Shown here: one piece after another, positions 1 to 9,020 of the stretch
Layout: each line of letters opens with the position of its first letter
Numbering within the stretch: the stretch's first letter is position 1
Assembly (NCBI GenBank): GCA_038748065.1
Contig: JBCDJG010000007.1
Coordinates: 1-64,000, forward strand
DNA: 64,000 nucleotides
From: JBCDJG01 sp038748065
GTDB taxonomy: Bacteria; Pseudomonadota; Gammaproteobacteria; Pseudomonadales; Halieaceae
Direction: 5' to 3'
Program-made: the position numbers and the translations under genes
Notes under the pieces: generated by a model
What the model was told of the DNA's origin: nothing
The model's database searches: none
What the model saw: only the letters and a program-made list of their open reading frames with translations

Positions 1-16
1 CTCGGACGAGAGGGTT

Positions 17-92
17 TGGAGCGGGAAACCGGGTTCGAACCGGCGACCTCAACCTTGGCAAGGTTGCGCTCTACCAACTGAGCTATTCCCGC
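17..92 (-). tRNA. tRNA-Gly (anticodon GCC)
   Basis: On the minus strand this folds as a complete cloverleaf: acceptor GCGGGAA at the 5' end pairing with TTTCCCGC, D arm with AGCTCAGTTGG, anticodon GCC in the loop TTGCCAA, and a T arm with GGTTCGAACCC. The 3' end TCCA is encoded, giving 76 nt. The 5' side lies next to a partial copy of the same gene at 175-210. Confidence 0.95.
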
Positions 93-174
93 GTGTTAAC
101 GCACCTTACTTCTACGAGTCGCCGGAACCGTCGAGGCTAGGCGCCCCCGTCTGCGCAACCCGCATCAACCTCAT

Positions 175-210
175 CAAGGTTGCGCTCTACCAACTGAGCT
201 ATTCCCGCGT
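175..210 (-). repeat. Partial copy of the tRNA-Gly 5' half
   Basis: These 36 bases are identical to 59-94, the 5' half of the adjacent tRNA-Gly (acceptor 5' strand, D arm, 5' side of the anticodon arm) plus two flanking bases. The T arm and acceptor 3' strand are absent, so it cannot make a tRNA. It is a direct repeat with a 116-base offset. It may be a decayed tandem tRNA or a recombination scar; no integrase gene lies nearby. The stretch 211-324 holds no gene that I can see. Confidence 0.85.
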
Positions 211-324
211 AGTGCGTCGCTCGATCTGGCCTGTAAAACCGCCTACCCGACCGAGGGCGCCCATTGTATGCACTGCATTGCGAGAGTCAAGCGAAACACC
301 GGTTATTTTACGCAAGCCACTGAA

Positions 325-897
325 TCATAAAGCATTATCCCGGTCGCGCATCACGGCCCAGCCGGCTTTGAGGTAGATGAACATCGACCATAGCGTGAGC
401 AGCGCAGCGGTGTACAACAGCACATAAGAACCGGCCAGCAGAACGCCGTCGCTCTCCCGGGGGTCTATTGCCAGAAGACAGATAATGGCGACCATCTGAA
501 AAACGGTCTTGACCTTGCCCACGTAGGACACTGCCACAGAAGTTCGTTCGCCCAGCTCCGCCATCCACTCGCGCAGGGCTGAGATAACAATTTCGCGACC
601 AATAATGACCGCAGCAGCCAGGGTGAACAAAATATTATCGTGGCGCTCTACCATCAGTACCAAGGCAGTGGCCACCATCAGCTTGTCAGCCACCGGGTCG
701 AGGAAGGCGCCGAAGGCGGTGGTCTGGTCCAGCCGCCGGGCAAGGTAGCCATCCACCCAGTCGGTCACCGCCGCAAGCGTAAACACGCCCGCTGCCACCC
801 ACAGGTGATACTCAAACTCGGTGTAGAACACCACCACCAGCACTGGAATAAGCGCAATGCGCAGCATAGTCAGTGCATTCGGTATGTTCAGTTTCAA
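325..897 (-). CDS. pgsA: CDP-diacylglycerol--glycerol-3-phosphate 3-phosphatidyltransferase
   Basis: PgsA makes phosphatidylglycerophosphate from CDP-diacylglycerol and glycerol-3-phosphate, the committed step to phosphatidylglycerol and cardiolipin, in the inner membrane. The CDP-alcohol phosphotransferase signature is intact: DG, then AR, then G and DPVAD, starting near residue 49. Several hydrophobic helices follow. I place the start at a TTG (895-897) with AGGGG upstream, because the protein then begins KLNIPNALT as in E. coli PgsA (about 190 aa). A GTG at 922-924 would add nine residues but has no clear ribosome binding site. It lies downstream of uvrC in the same direction, a common gammaproteobacterial pairing. 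Confidence 0.93.
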   Translation of the reverse strand: MKLNIPNALTMLRIALIPVLVVVFYTEFEYHLWVAAGVFTLAAVTDWVDGYLARRLDQTTAFGAFLDPVADKLMVATALVLMVERHDNILFTLAAAVIIGREIVISALREWMAELGERTSVAVSYVGKVKTVFQMVAIICLLAIDPRESDGVLLAGSYVLLYTAALLTLWSMFIYLKAGWAVMRDRDNAL

Positions 898-960
898 GCG
901 GGCCCCTGCGCTGTTTGTAAGCACGTGTTGTGAGCGAATGTGGTCAGCTGCTATCTGACG

Positions 961-2787
961 CTAATCATTCACATTATGCAGGTGATCATATATCTGTTGC
1001 GCCAAGGTGGCACTAATTCCGGGTATTTTCTTGAGTTCCACCACGTCAGCATTGCGTACAAGCTGGGCGCTGCCGAAGTGCCGGAGCAGCTCGCGCCGAC
1101 GTTTGGCTCCAACGCCCGGTATGTCTTCCAGGGCGGACTGCTGCCGTGCTTTCTTGCGGCGAGCACGGTGCCCGGCAATGGCGAATCGGTGCGCCTCATC
1201 GCGAATCTGCTGAATGAGATGTAGGGCCGGGCTGTCGCCCGGTAGCTGGCGCTCCAGCCCACTGTCGCCTAACACGAGAGTCTCAAACCCCGCCTTGCGG
1301 GTCGTGCCTTTAGCCACGCCCACTACTTCCACGCCCTGCACCTGCAAGTCCTCCAGCACGCTCAAGGCCTGACTTACCTGGCCCTTGCCGCCGTCGATGA
1401 AGAGGATATCTGGCAGCTCCCCCTCCCCCGACTGCAGGCGCTTGTAGCGGCGCTCCAGTGCCTGCTGCATCGCCGCGTAGTCATCTCCGGGCGTAATGCC
1501 GTCAATATTGAACTTCCGGTAATCCCCTTTCCGAGCCCCGCTCTCATCAAACACCACGCAGGAGGCGACGGTCGCCTCACCGGCGCTGTGGCTGATATCG
1601 AAGCACTCCATTCGGCGCGGCGTTTCCGGCAGCTGCAGGGTATCTTGCAGAGCCTGCAATCGATCACTGATGGTTTGGCGCCCTGCCAACTCGGCGCGCA
1701 GGTTGGTATCGGCAGTCTGTTCCGCCAGGCGCAGCCATCGCGCGCGGGCCTCTCGTACCCGGCTGCGCAGGCGCACACGCCGTTCGGCCTTCACGCTAAA
1801 GGCCTCCTCGAGCGTTTCGGTATCCTCTGGCTCATGGTTCATCAGGATCTCACCCGGTATTACATGGGCACCGCTCAGGTAAAACTGGGGTAAAAAGGCG
1901 CTCAGCACATCGCGCGGCGCTTCATCCAGTCGCGTTGGCGGATAGAAGGTCTTGCTACCGAGGACCCGAGCGCCGCGCACAAACAGCACATGCACACAGG
2001 CCCTGCCATTGGCCACAACGCCCGCCAGTATGTCGAGGTCACCGCTGACGCCTTCTATTCCCTGTGTGGCCTGAACCTGCTGCAGCTGCGCCAGCTGGTC
2101 ACGATAGCCGGCGGCCTTCTCGTAGGCCATCTCCTGGGCCGCCCGCTCCATGTCATCGGCGAGCCGCACCATCAGCTCCTGGTTCTTGCCGCGCAGAAAC
2201 AGCGTCGTGGCCTCCACCTGCTCGGCATAGTCCTCCTCGTTTACCAGGTCAACACAGGGAGCCGTGCAGCGATCAATCTGGTACTGCAGGCAGGGCCTCG
2301 AGCGATTGCGGAAGTAACTGTCCTCGCACTGCCGCACCTTGAAAACCTTCTGTAGAAAGTGCAGCGACTCGCGCACGGCGCCAGCGCTTGGGTAAGGGCC
2401 GAAGTAGCGCCCTTTTCGCCGCTTGGTGCCGCGATGCAGCGACAGGCGTGGGAACTTGTCCCGCGTGGATACGTAAATGTAGGGGTAAGACTTGTCGTCC
2501 TTCAACAGGATGTTATAGGGAGGTCGATAGCTCTTGATCAGGTTATGCTCGAGCAGCAGCGCATCCACCTCGGTGCTTGTGACGGTAACCTGGATGTCCG
2601 CGATGCGGTTAACGAGTGCCATGGTCTTGTCGGTCAGGCCACTGGCACGAAAGTAGCTGCCCACCCGGTTCTTCAGGTTCTTTGCCTTTCCCACATAAAG
2701 CAGCTCGCCCTCGGCGTTGTACATCTGGTACACACCGGGGCGACTGGTCAGCGTGGCTAGAAAGGCCTTGTGATCGAACTCGCTCAT
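961..2787 (-). CDS. uvrC: UvrABC excinuclease subunit C
   Basis: UvrC makes both incisions around bulky DNA lesions in nucleotide excision repair. The 608-aa protein has the usual layout: an N-terminal GIY-YIG nuclease (GVY at 18-20, YVGK at 31-34), a Cys-containing middle region (RPCLQYQIDRCTAPC), a UVR region near 205-240, an RNase H-like endonuclease domain (ECFDISH and FIDGGKGQ), and C-terminal helix-hairpin-helix motifs (IPGVGAKRR and IPGISATLA). Its ATG overlaps the murB stop by four bases (ATGA), so translation may be coupled. No SOS box was noticed immediately upstream. Confidence 0.97.
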   Translation of the reverse strand: MSEFDHKAFLATLTSRPGVYQMYNAEGELLYVGKAKNLKNRVGSYFRASGLTDKTMALVNRIADIQVTVTSTEVDALLLEHNLIKSYRPPYNILLKDDKSYPYIYVSTRDKFPRLSLHRGTKRRKGRYFGPYPSAGAVRESLHFLQKVFKVRQCEDSYFRNRSRPCLQYQIDRCTAPCVDLVNEEDYAEQVEATTLFLRGKNQELMVRLADDMERAAQEMAYEKAAGYRDQLAQLQQVQATQGIEGVSGDLDILAGVVANGRACVHVLFVRGARVLGSKTFYPPTRLDEAPRDVLSAFLPQFYLSGAHVIPGEILMNHEPEDTETLEEAFSVKAERRVRLRSRVREARARWLRLAEQTADTNLRAELAGRQTISDRLQALQDTLQLPETPRRMECFDISHSAGEATVASCVVFDESGARKGDYRKFNIDGITPGDDYAAMQQALERRYKRLQSGEGELPDILFIDGGKGQVSQALSVLEDLQVQGVEVVGVAKGTTRKAGFETLVLGDSGLERQLPGDSPALHLIQQIRDEAHRFAIAGHRARRKKARQQSALEDIPGVGAKRRRELLRHFGSAQLVRNADVVELKKIPGISATLAQQIYDHLHNVND

Positions 2788-3809
2788 GTACCGCCCAGCA
2801 CCCGCGGCTCAATTTCCAGGCGACGATGAATAAGCTGCCGCACGTCCTCACGCACCTCCTCAGCCAGGTCCAGCAGTTCGGTTCCGCTGGCGCCACCGTA
2901 GTGCACCAGCACCAGGGCATGCCCTGGGTGCACGCCCACGTTCCCCCGCCGCTTGCCTTTCCAGCCGCGGCGCTCGATGAGCCAGGCAGCAGGGATCTTT
3001 ACCCTGCCATCCGCCATATTGTGGCAGGGCATGTCGACGAACGAGCGCCGCGCATATGCCGCCTGTTCGTAAGGCAGGATCAAGTTTTTAAAGAAGCTGC
3101 CCGCATTGGGCTCTTCGTTCGGATCAGGCAGGCGCTCCCTGCGAACAGCCACGACCGCGTCGAAGATCTCCTGTGGCCCCGGCTCAGATACCGCCATTGC
3201 CTCCAGGCGCTCCGCAAGCGTCGGGTAGCTGTACTCGACCATCGCCGTTTTAGCCAGGCGCAGATCCAGCGCGGTAATGATAACCCGGCCCTTGAGCTCG
3301 GCTTTGAATATGCTGTCACGGTAGGCAAAGCGGCAGTCGTCCCGCTGCAGGTGCAGGGCCTCGCCTGTCGCGATATCGATTGCATGAACACACTCGACAA
3401 AGCGATCCAGCTCAGTGCCGTAGGCGCCGATGTTTTGCACGGGCGCTGCGCCTACCGCCCCCGGGATGAGGGCCAAATTCTCCAGGCCGTGATAACCGGC
3501 AGCCAGGCAGTGTTCGACCAGAGTGTGCCAGTTGTTGCCGGCACCAACGCGCAAACGCACATCCCTATCCGTCTCTGCAAGTACTTGCAAGCCGCGTGAA
3601 CCTTGCTTCAACACCAGCGCATCGAGGTCGCCGGCCAGAACCACATTACTGCCCTCCCCCCAAGGAACCACCGCCAGGCCCTCGGCTTGCGCCCAGTCCA
3701 AAGCCTCGATGATCTCTTCGCTCGAGGACGCCTCTACCAGCGCACGTGCGCGCGCTGGCAGGGCCAGCGTGTTGTGCTCTTGCAGTGATTGATCAAGGCG
3801 TATTTGCAT
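2784..3809 (-). CDS. murB: UDP-N-acetylenolpyruvoylglucosamine reductase
   Basis: MurB is the FAD-dependent, NADPH-using cytoplasmic enzyme that reduces UDP-GlcNAc-enolpyruvate to UDP-MurNAc in peptidoglycan precursor synthesis. At 341 aa it matches the long type I form of E. coli (342 aa). The FAD pyrophosphate-binding loop WGEGSN is at 50-55, FAYRDS carries the conserved Arg near 163, and the catalytic Ser sits in NAGSFFKN at about 238. Its start overlaps the 3' end of the phosphatase gene by 17 bases and its stop overlaps uvrC. Confidence 0.97.
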   Translation of the reverse strand: MQIRLDQSLQEHNTLALPARARALVEASSSEEIIEALDWAQAEGLAVVPWGEGSNVVLAGDLDALVLKQGSRGLQVLAETDRDVRLRVGAGNNWHTLVEHCLAAGYHGLENLALIPGAVGAAPVQNIGAYGTELDRFVECVHAIDIATGEALHLQRDDCRFAYRDSIFKAELKGRVIITALDLRLAKTAMVEYSYPTLAERLEAMAVSEPGPQEIFDAVVAVRRERLPDPNEEPNAGSFFKNLILPYEQAAYARRSFVDMPCHNMADGRVKIPAAWLIERRGWKGKRRGNVGVHPGHALVLVHYGGASGTELLDLAEEVREDVRQLIHRRLEIEPRVLGGT

Positions 3810-4269
3810 GACTGAGGTCGTCTAGCAGCCCCCGGCTGGCCTCCTCCACCAAATCGAGCACATGGTCGAAGCCAGCACTTCCACCATAGTAGGGGTCGGG
3901 TACTTCCCGCTCAGTGCTCCCGCTTGCATAGTCAAGAAAGAGACCAAGATGCCCGCGAAAGCCTGAGGGGCTGAGCTTGCGGAGGTCATCGAGGTTGTCC
4001 TGATCCATAGCGAGCAGATAATCAAAGCGCTCAAAATCCTGCGCATCGATCTGCCTCGCGCGCAGGTGCGACAGCGTATAACCGCGGCTGGCTGCGGCCT
4101 CAATCGCACGCGGGTCAGGCGCCTTGCCGACGTGCCAGGCTCCGGTACCGCAGGAATCCACGCTAAGCCGTCCGGCAAGGGGGTGAGTAGCCAGCAAGGC
4201 CTCAAAAACGCCCTGCGCCGTCGGAGAGCGACAGATATTGCCCAGGCAGACAAACAGCACGCGCGTCAT
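3793..4269 (-). CDS. Low-molecular-weight protein-tyrosine phosphatase
   Basis: This 158-aa cytoplasmic protein has the family P-loop CLGNICRS at residues 8-15 (nucleophile Cys8, phosphate-binding Arg14) and the general-acid loop DPYYGG in its C-terminal part. Family members dephosphorylate protein tyrosines, for instance on capsule-assembly kinases, but no such kinase lies here. The gene sits in the same position (between murB and kdsB) in Pseudomonas-type genomes. Its ATG overlaps the kdsB stop by four bases. The physiological substrate cannot be told from the sequence. Confidence 0.93.
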   Translation of the reverse strand: MTRVLFVCLGNICRSPTAQGVFEALLATHPLAGRLSVDSCGTGAWHVGKAPDPRAIEAAASRGYTLSHLRARQIDAQDFERFDYLLAMDQDNLDDLRKLSPSGFRGHLGLFLDYASGSTEREVPDPYYGGSAGFDHVLDLVEEASRGLLDDLSHANTP

Positions 4270-5036
4270 GCGCCGGCACCCTTGATCGCCTTGCGCACCG
4301 CCTCCAGGTCAGTCTGCGTGTCGACGCCGGCGGGCACTTCACAGCACGCTTGTGCGACGTGGATCATCACGCCATGGTGCAGCGCGCGAAGCTGCTCCAA
4401 CTGCTCCAGTTTTTCCATAGGCGCCGACGGCCACGCGACAAACCGCCTGAGAAAGCCTACGCGATAAGCGTAGATACCAATATGGCGGAACCAGCAGGCG
4501 TCGCTATCGGGCAGCTGTCGCCGATGACGAGCAAAGGCGTCTCTCGGCCAGGGCACGGGCGCCCGGCTAAAATATCGTGCGATGGAGTCCTCCCCCATAA
4601 CAACCTTCACGACATTCGGACTGAGGAGGTCCTCAGCGCTAACGATGGGCTCACACAAAGTAGCAATACCCGCATCCCGATGTTCAGCGAGGTTCACCGC
4701 GACCTGGTCAATGACAGCCGGGGGGATCAAGGGCTCATCACCCTGCACGTTAACCACAATGTGCTCGTCGGGCCAATGCTGTGCCGCCGCGACTTCATGC
4801 AGACGGTCTGTGCCCGTCGGGTGATCAGCCGACGTCATGAGCCCTCTGGCGCCAGCCAGCTGAACCGCATCCAGAATACGCTGATCATCGGTGGCGACAA
4901 TCACTTCATCGGCAGCGCTCAGCGATGCCTGTTCCCACACCCGCTGAACCATAGGCTTGCCGTGGATATCTTCCAGGGCCTTGGCCGGCAGCCGAGTTGA
5001 TGCATAACGGGCGGGAATAACAACCGAGAAACTCAT
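4266..5036 (-). CDS. kdsB: 3-deoxy-manno-octulosonate cytidylyltransferase
   Basis: KdsB activates Kdo with CTP to CMP-Kdo for the lipopolysaccharide inner core. The N-terminal nucleotidyltransferase motif IPARYASTRLPAK is intact, followed by KPMVQRVWEQA and VNVQGDEP, all as in E. coli KdsB. I take the start at MSFSVVIPA, which matches the E. coli N terminus (256 aa here); an in-frame ATG at 5049-5051 would add five residues. In many gammaproteobacteria a small ycaR-type gene sits between lpxK and kdsB; here only about 40 bases separate them and none is present. Confidence 0.96.
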   Translation of the reverse strand: MSFSVVIPARYASTRLPAKALEDIHGKPMVQRVWEQASLSAADEVIVATDDQRILDAVQLAGARGLMTSADHPTGTDRLHEVAAAQHWPDEHIVVNVQGDEPLIPPAVIDQVAVNLAEHRDAGIATLCEPIVSAEDLLSPNVVKVVMGEDSIARYFSRAPVPWPRDAFARHRRQLPDSDACWFRHIGIYAYRVGFLRRFVAWPSAPMEKLEQLEQLRALHHGVMIHVAQACCEVPAGVDTQTDLEAVRKAIKGAGA

Positions 5037-5078
5037 CTCTGTCTCATGCACTCTCTGCTTATTGTCGGGCCGTGATCG

Positions 5079-6062
5079 TCAGCGTGCGGTCAGGGCATGC
5101 ACCCGCTGCACCAGCTCTGCAGGCAGCTCTGCGCTGATCTTGAGGTACCAATGCGCGGCCGTCGCGAATGGCTCGCATTTTACCGCGTCTTTCTCGGTCA
5201 TGATAACGGGCTTGTCGGCCAGGGCGGTCAGGTCTGATGCGCTGAAGGCGTGATGATCAGGGAAAATGTGTCGCTCCACGCTGAGGCCGGCAGATTCCAG
5301 GGTGGTAAAAAACTGGCCCGGTTGGCCGATACCTGCCAGGCCATGAACCTCCGGGCCGACGGCTCCACCGCCAAGACGAGCCGCATCACCGTCGGCAAGG
5401 TTCACCAGCCCTTCAACGCGATAGACAACTCCCTGCTGCTCGTCCTCCAAGCCTCGATACAGTACCCGGTCAACCGAGGCAAGGCGCGAGGCCGGCTCGC
5501 GCAGAGGGCCAGCGGGCAGACAAAAGCCATTGCCGAGTTGCTGCTCGTAATCGATGACGGCAATTTCAAAGTCGCGTACGAGCGCGTAATGCTGTAGGCC
5601 ATCGTCAGCTACCAGGAGGTCTACATCATGGCTCTCCAGCAGCAGCCTGGCAGCGGCGCTACGATCGGGGCCAATCGCCACAGGGCAGCCGGTGCGCTGG
5701 GCGATCAGCAGCGCCTCGTCTGCGCTTGATGTGGCCGCATCACCGGCGCTTACCAAATGAGGAAAAGAGAGTCCGCGCGCTCCGTAGCCGCGGCTCACGA
5801 CACCGACGCGCTGGCCACGGGCCGTTAGCGCTTCTACCAGCGCGATAACGATCGGCGTTTTACCCGTGCCACCCAGCGTGATGTTACCGACAACCACCAC
5901 CGGTACCGGCGCGCGGTATCGCGACAGCAGGCCGGCTTGAAACAGCCAACGGCGCAGACTGACGACAGCACGAAAAAGGGCCTCCACTGGCCGCAGCAGC
6001 CAGAGCCAGGGGCTACCCTCGTACCAGGCTCGCAGCAGTCGCTGCTGCCAGGCGGGGCTCAA
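5079..6062 (-). CDS. lpxK: Tetraacyldisaccharide 4'-kinase
   Basis: LpxK phosphorylates the 4' position of the lipid A disaccharide precursor at the inner face of the inner membrane, the sixth step of lipid A synthesis. The 327-aa protein has an N-terminal membrane-associating region and the Walker A motif GNITLGGTGKTP near residues 58-69, followed by VLYRG and HHAFSASD-type motifs typical of LpxK. The first codon appears to be TTG, overlapping the msbA stop (TTGA) with CAGGAG eight bases upstream, so it is probably translated by coupling with msbA. Confidence 0.96.
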   Translation of the reverse strand: MSPAWQQRLLRAWYEGSPWLWLLRPVEALFRAVVSLRRWLFQAGLLSRYRAPVPVVVVGNITLGGTGKTPIVIALVEALTARGQRVGVVSRGYGARGLSFPHLVSAGDAATSSADEALLIAQRTGCPVAIGPDRSAAARLLLESHDVDLLVADDGLQHYALVRDFEIAVIDYEQQLGNGFCLPAGPLREPASRLASVDRVLYRGLEDEQQGVVYRVEGLVNLADGDAARLGGGAVGPEVHGLAGIGQPGQFFTTLESAGLSVERHIFPDHHAFSASDLTALADKPVIMTEKDAVKCEPFATAAHWYLKISAELPAELVQRVHALTAR

Positions 6063-7900
6063 TCGGCAAACTCCTGGTGATAGAGCTGGGCGTAGATGCC
6101 ACCTTCCGCCAACAGCTCCGCATGGCTCCCGATCGCGACAATATGACCCGCATCCATAACAACAATGCGATCAGCGCGTTCTACCGTGGACAAGCGATGG
6201 GCAATGACCAGCGTCGTCCGACCTTGCATGACATGCTCGAGGGCCTTCTGAATACGGTGTTCCGATTCGTTATCAAGGGCTGAGGTCGCCTCGTCCAGCA
6301 CTAAAATAGGCGCGTCCTTAAGTATCGCGCGAGCGATAGCAATACGCTGTCGCTGGCCGCCGCTCAAACCGCTGCCATCATCCCCGAGCAAGGTATCGAA
6401 GCCGTCGGGTAGCTGGCGGATAAAGTCCAGGGCATTGGCAGCCTCCGCTGCAGCCTCTATCTGAGATTGCGTGGCGCCGCGTAAAGCGCCAAAGGCGATA
6501 TTGTTCGCGACCGTATCCTGGAACAGGGTTACATCCTGGGACACCATCGCGACCTGACTGCGCAGATTGGCCAAGCGGTATTCCTGAATGTCCACCCCAT
6601 CGATCTGAATGACGCCACTTCCCGGTTGATAGAAGCGGGTCAATATCTGCATCAGGGTCGTCTTACCGCTGCCTGACCGTCCTACCAGGGCCACGGTCTC
6701 ACCGGCGGCAACCTGCAAATCGATCTCGGCAAGCGCCGGATGGTCGGCACCGGGATAGCTGAAGCTGACGCTGGCAACGTTAATCTCACCGCGCACGCGG
6801 TCGGGCGCATGCTCGCCGGTATCGGGCTCAACGTCCATATCGAGCTGCGCAAAGATGTCCTCCGCCGCCGCCAGGCCCCGCTGAATAACGCTCTGTATGC
6901 TGCTCAGCGCCCGAATGGGCTTGCTGAGCTGACCCGCAGCAACCAGAAAAGCAACCAGAGAGCCCGCCGTGAAACCTGAGAGTATGGACGGGTTCAGGGC
7001 AAACCACACCAGAGACGACAGCGAGATTGCCAACAGCGTTTGAATCACTGGCGTGCTGAGCGCTTCGGCAAACGCCAGTTTCAGGCTTTGTACGCGATTG
7101 TTATAGCTGGCCTCGGCGAACCGCTCTTCCTGCTGGCCCTGGGCGCCAAAGGCTCGGACTTCCTTAAATGCGCCGATGGTTTCATTAGAGACTTGCGTTA
7201 CATCACCCATAGACGCCTGTATTCGCCGGCTATAGCGTCGGAAGTGCTTGCCCACGACAGAGACGACCAGTGCCAGCAGCGGCGCCACGGCAAAGAAAAC
7301 CAGGCACAGACGCCAGTTGAGGTAAAGCATGTAGCTGACCAGCGCCAGCACCGTCAGCCCCTCGCGCACGATGATTTTCAGTGCCTTGGTCACGGCACCG
7401 GCAACCTGCTCCACGTTATATGTGATCTTTGAGATCAAAATGCCCTGGCTGTGCTGGTCGTAGTAGCCGCTTGGGGCCTCCAACATCTTGCCAAAGAGTT
7501 CGCAGCGCAGGGTATGAATAAGGTTGCGAGCGATGTGCGTCAAAAAGTAGGTGCCAACAAAAAAACCAACCGCTCGGGTGCCGGCGAGTGCGATCGTCGC
7601 GGCTGGTACGGCCACCCGCGCGTATTCGAGCTGGCTCATGTCGCCGGGGTCTACCAACGCATAGGCCCAGCCAGAAACAATGCCTTTGCCCGCATCCTCG
7701 GATTCGTTGAGCGAATCCAACAGAAACTGCATCAGGTCAGCCAGCAGCACATTACCGAGGGAATACACGATGTAGCCCAGCAGACTAAAGGCGAAGATGT
7801 ACCAGTAGGGCACAACATAGGCCAGCAGGCGACGGTAGAGCTGCCAATCACTCACCTCGCGTTTTCTGTCTGTACCTGCCGCGTCGCTCTGTCCTGGCAT
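6059..7900 (-). CDS. msbA: Lipid A export ABC transporter, permease/ATP-binding protein
   Basis: MsbA flips core-lipid A across the inner membrane. This 613-aa half-transporter has six predicted transmembrane helices in the first half and an ABC ATPase in the second: Walker A GRSGSGKTT, signature LSGGQRQR, Walker B ILVLDEATSALD and the switch His in IAHRLSTVE. It lies directly upstream of lpxK with overlapping codons, and downstream of exbB-exbD, a common arrangement. Together with lpxK and kdsB it forms a lipid A/LPS biogenesis unit. The length is slightly above the usual 580-600 aa because of a charged N-terminal tail. Confidence 0.96.
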   Translation of the reverse strand: MPGQSDAAGTDRKREVSDWQLYRRLLAYVVPYWYIFAFSLLGYIVYSLGNVLLADLMQFLLDSLNESEDAGKGIVSGWAYALVDPGDMSQLEYARVAVPAATIALAGTRAVGFFVGTYFLTHIARNLIHTLRCELFGKMLEAPSGYYDQHSQGILISKITYNVEQVAGAVTKALKIIVREGLTVLALVSYMLYLNWRLCLVFFAVAPLLALVVSVVGKHFRRYSRRIQASMGDVTQVSNETIGAFKEVRAFGAQGQQEERFAEASYNNRVQSLKLAFAEALSTPVIQTLLAISLSSLVWFALNPSILSGFTAGSLVAFLVAAGQLSKPIRALSSIQSVIQRGLAAAEDIFAQLDMDVEPDTGEHAPDRVRGEINVASVSFSYPGADHPALAEIDLQVAAGETVALVGRSGSGKTTLMQILTRFYQPGSGVIQIDGVDIQEYRLANLRSQVAMVSQDVTLFQDTVANNIAFGALRGATQSQIEAAAEAANALDFIRQLPDGFDTLLGDDGSGLSGGQRQRIAIARAILKDAPILVLDEATSALDNESEHRIQKALEHVMQGRTTLVIAHRLSTVERADRIVVMDAGHIVAIGSHAELLAEGGIYAQLYHQEFAD

Positions 7901-7907
7901 GGCCTGG

Positions 7908-8333
7908 CTACCGCTGCTCCGAGGGCTGTCGCGTTGTGATACTCAAGTGCACAAAACCCATCTGCCCCACCGCGTCCATCGCCCTGACCACAGACTGGTG
8001 GCTGGCCTGCGCATCGGCGCTGATCAGCATGGGTAGCGTGGTATCGCCCGCAGCTATTTCATAGACCGCCGCCTGCAGCGTGCGCAGATTGCCATCGACC
8101 AGCGGGCGGCCGTTCACGCGGTACGCGCCGGATTCGTCCACCAGAATTTCAATCTGCTTAAGCGCTTCGGTTTCCCGCGGCGTACCGCTTGCCTCTGGCA
8201 GATCAATACTTAACTGGGTTTCGCGGGTGAAGGTGGTTGAGACCATGAAAAAAATCAGGAGAAGAAACACAACGTCGATCAGCGGCGTGAGGTTAACACC
8301 AACTTCCTCCGCTCTCTGACGGCGAAACTTCAA
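7908..8333 (-). CDS. exbD: ExbD/TolR-family biopolymer transport protein
   Basis: This 141-aa protein has the family form: a short cytoplasmic N terminus, one membrane helix (LTPLIDVVFLLLIFFMVS) bearing the proton-conducting Asp, and a periplasmic domain. ExbD works with ExbB as a proton-driven motor that energises outer-membrane or envelope processes through TonB or a similar partner. No tonB or tolA gene is adjacent, so the partner is unknown. Its start overlaps the exbB stop by four bases. Confidence 0.93.
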   Translation of the reverse strand: MKFRRQRAEEVGVNLTPLIDVVFLLLIFFMVSTTFTRETQLSIDLPEASGTPRETEALKQIEILVDESGAYRVNGRPLVDGNLRTLQAAVYEIAAGDTTLPMLISADAQASHQSVVRAMDAVGQMGFVHLSITTRQPSEQR

Positions 8334-8959
8334 GCGCGCTTGCCCGCCGCATCTTCACTGTGCAGCGCATCTACCAGCTTGATCGTCTCCTGCTCGAGAT
8401 CGACAACGATGGCGTCGATGCGCCCGGTGAAATAGCGATGCATCACCAGCGCAGGGATTGCCACAACTAGCCCTGCCGCGGTTGTGATCAGAGCTTCAGA
8501 AATACCGCCAGCCAGCGCGCTGGCGTTGCCCGTGCCCTGGGCCATGATCTCGGCAAAGACTTTGATCATGCCGACCACGGTGCCCAACAGGCCCAAGAGC
8601 GGCGATACCGCGGCGATAGTGCCCAGCGTATTGAGATAGCGTTCCAGGTCGTGAACAACGTGGCTGGCCGCTTCCTGTATGCTTTCCTTCATCGCGTCCC
8701 GGCCGTGAAAAGCATTGCCAAGGCCAGCCGCCAGAATCTGCCCGAGTGGGCTCGACTCCCGCAGCTTGCGCAGCTTGCCAGCATCGAGGTCACCGCCCTT
8801 CAGCTCCTTCCAGACGGTCGCCAGCAGGTGTGGCGGGGAGATCTTCTTGGGGTTCAGGGTATAGAGGCGTTCCAGGCAGATGGCAACTGCCACCACGGAA
8901 CACAACAGGATGAGGATCATCAGCCAGCCGCCGGCCAGCACCAGGTCTAACACGAGCAC
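8330..8959 (-). CDS. exbB: MotA/TolQ/ExbB proton channel family protein
   Basis: The 209-aa protein has an N-terminal membrane helix (residues about 5-27), a cytoplasmic stretch, and two further helices in the region TIAAVSPLLGLLGTVVGMI and ISEALITTAAGLVVAIPALV, which are the hallmark motifs of ExbB/TolQ/MotA. It forms the stator of the ExbB-ExbD motor. Position between comEC and exbD-msbA is conserved in related gammaproteobacteria, which favours an ExbB name over TolQ; there are no tol genes nearby. Confidence 0.93.
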   Translation of the reverse strand: MLVLDLVLAGGWLMILILLCSVVAVAICLERLYTLNPKKISPPHLLATVWKELKGGDLDAGKLRKLRESSPLGQILAAGLGNAFHGRDAMKESIQEAASHVVHDLERYLNTLGTIAAVSPLLGLLGTVVGMIKVFAEIMAQGTGNASALAGGISEALITTAAGLVVAIPALVMHRYFTGRIDAIVVDLEQETIKLVDALHSEDAAGKRA

Positions 8960-9020
8960 AGTCCCAATTCGTTGTTGTTACGGCATTATACGCCGAGCCC
9001 CCCTGGCGGAAAAAGGTGGA

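Noticed and set aside
335..568. Second minus-strand open frame inside pgsA, and many similar overlapping frames throughout
   Set aside because: They lie in other frames of clearly identified genes, lack ribosome sites and show no family motifs.
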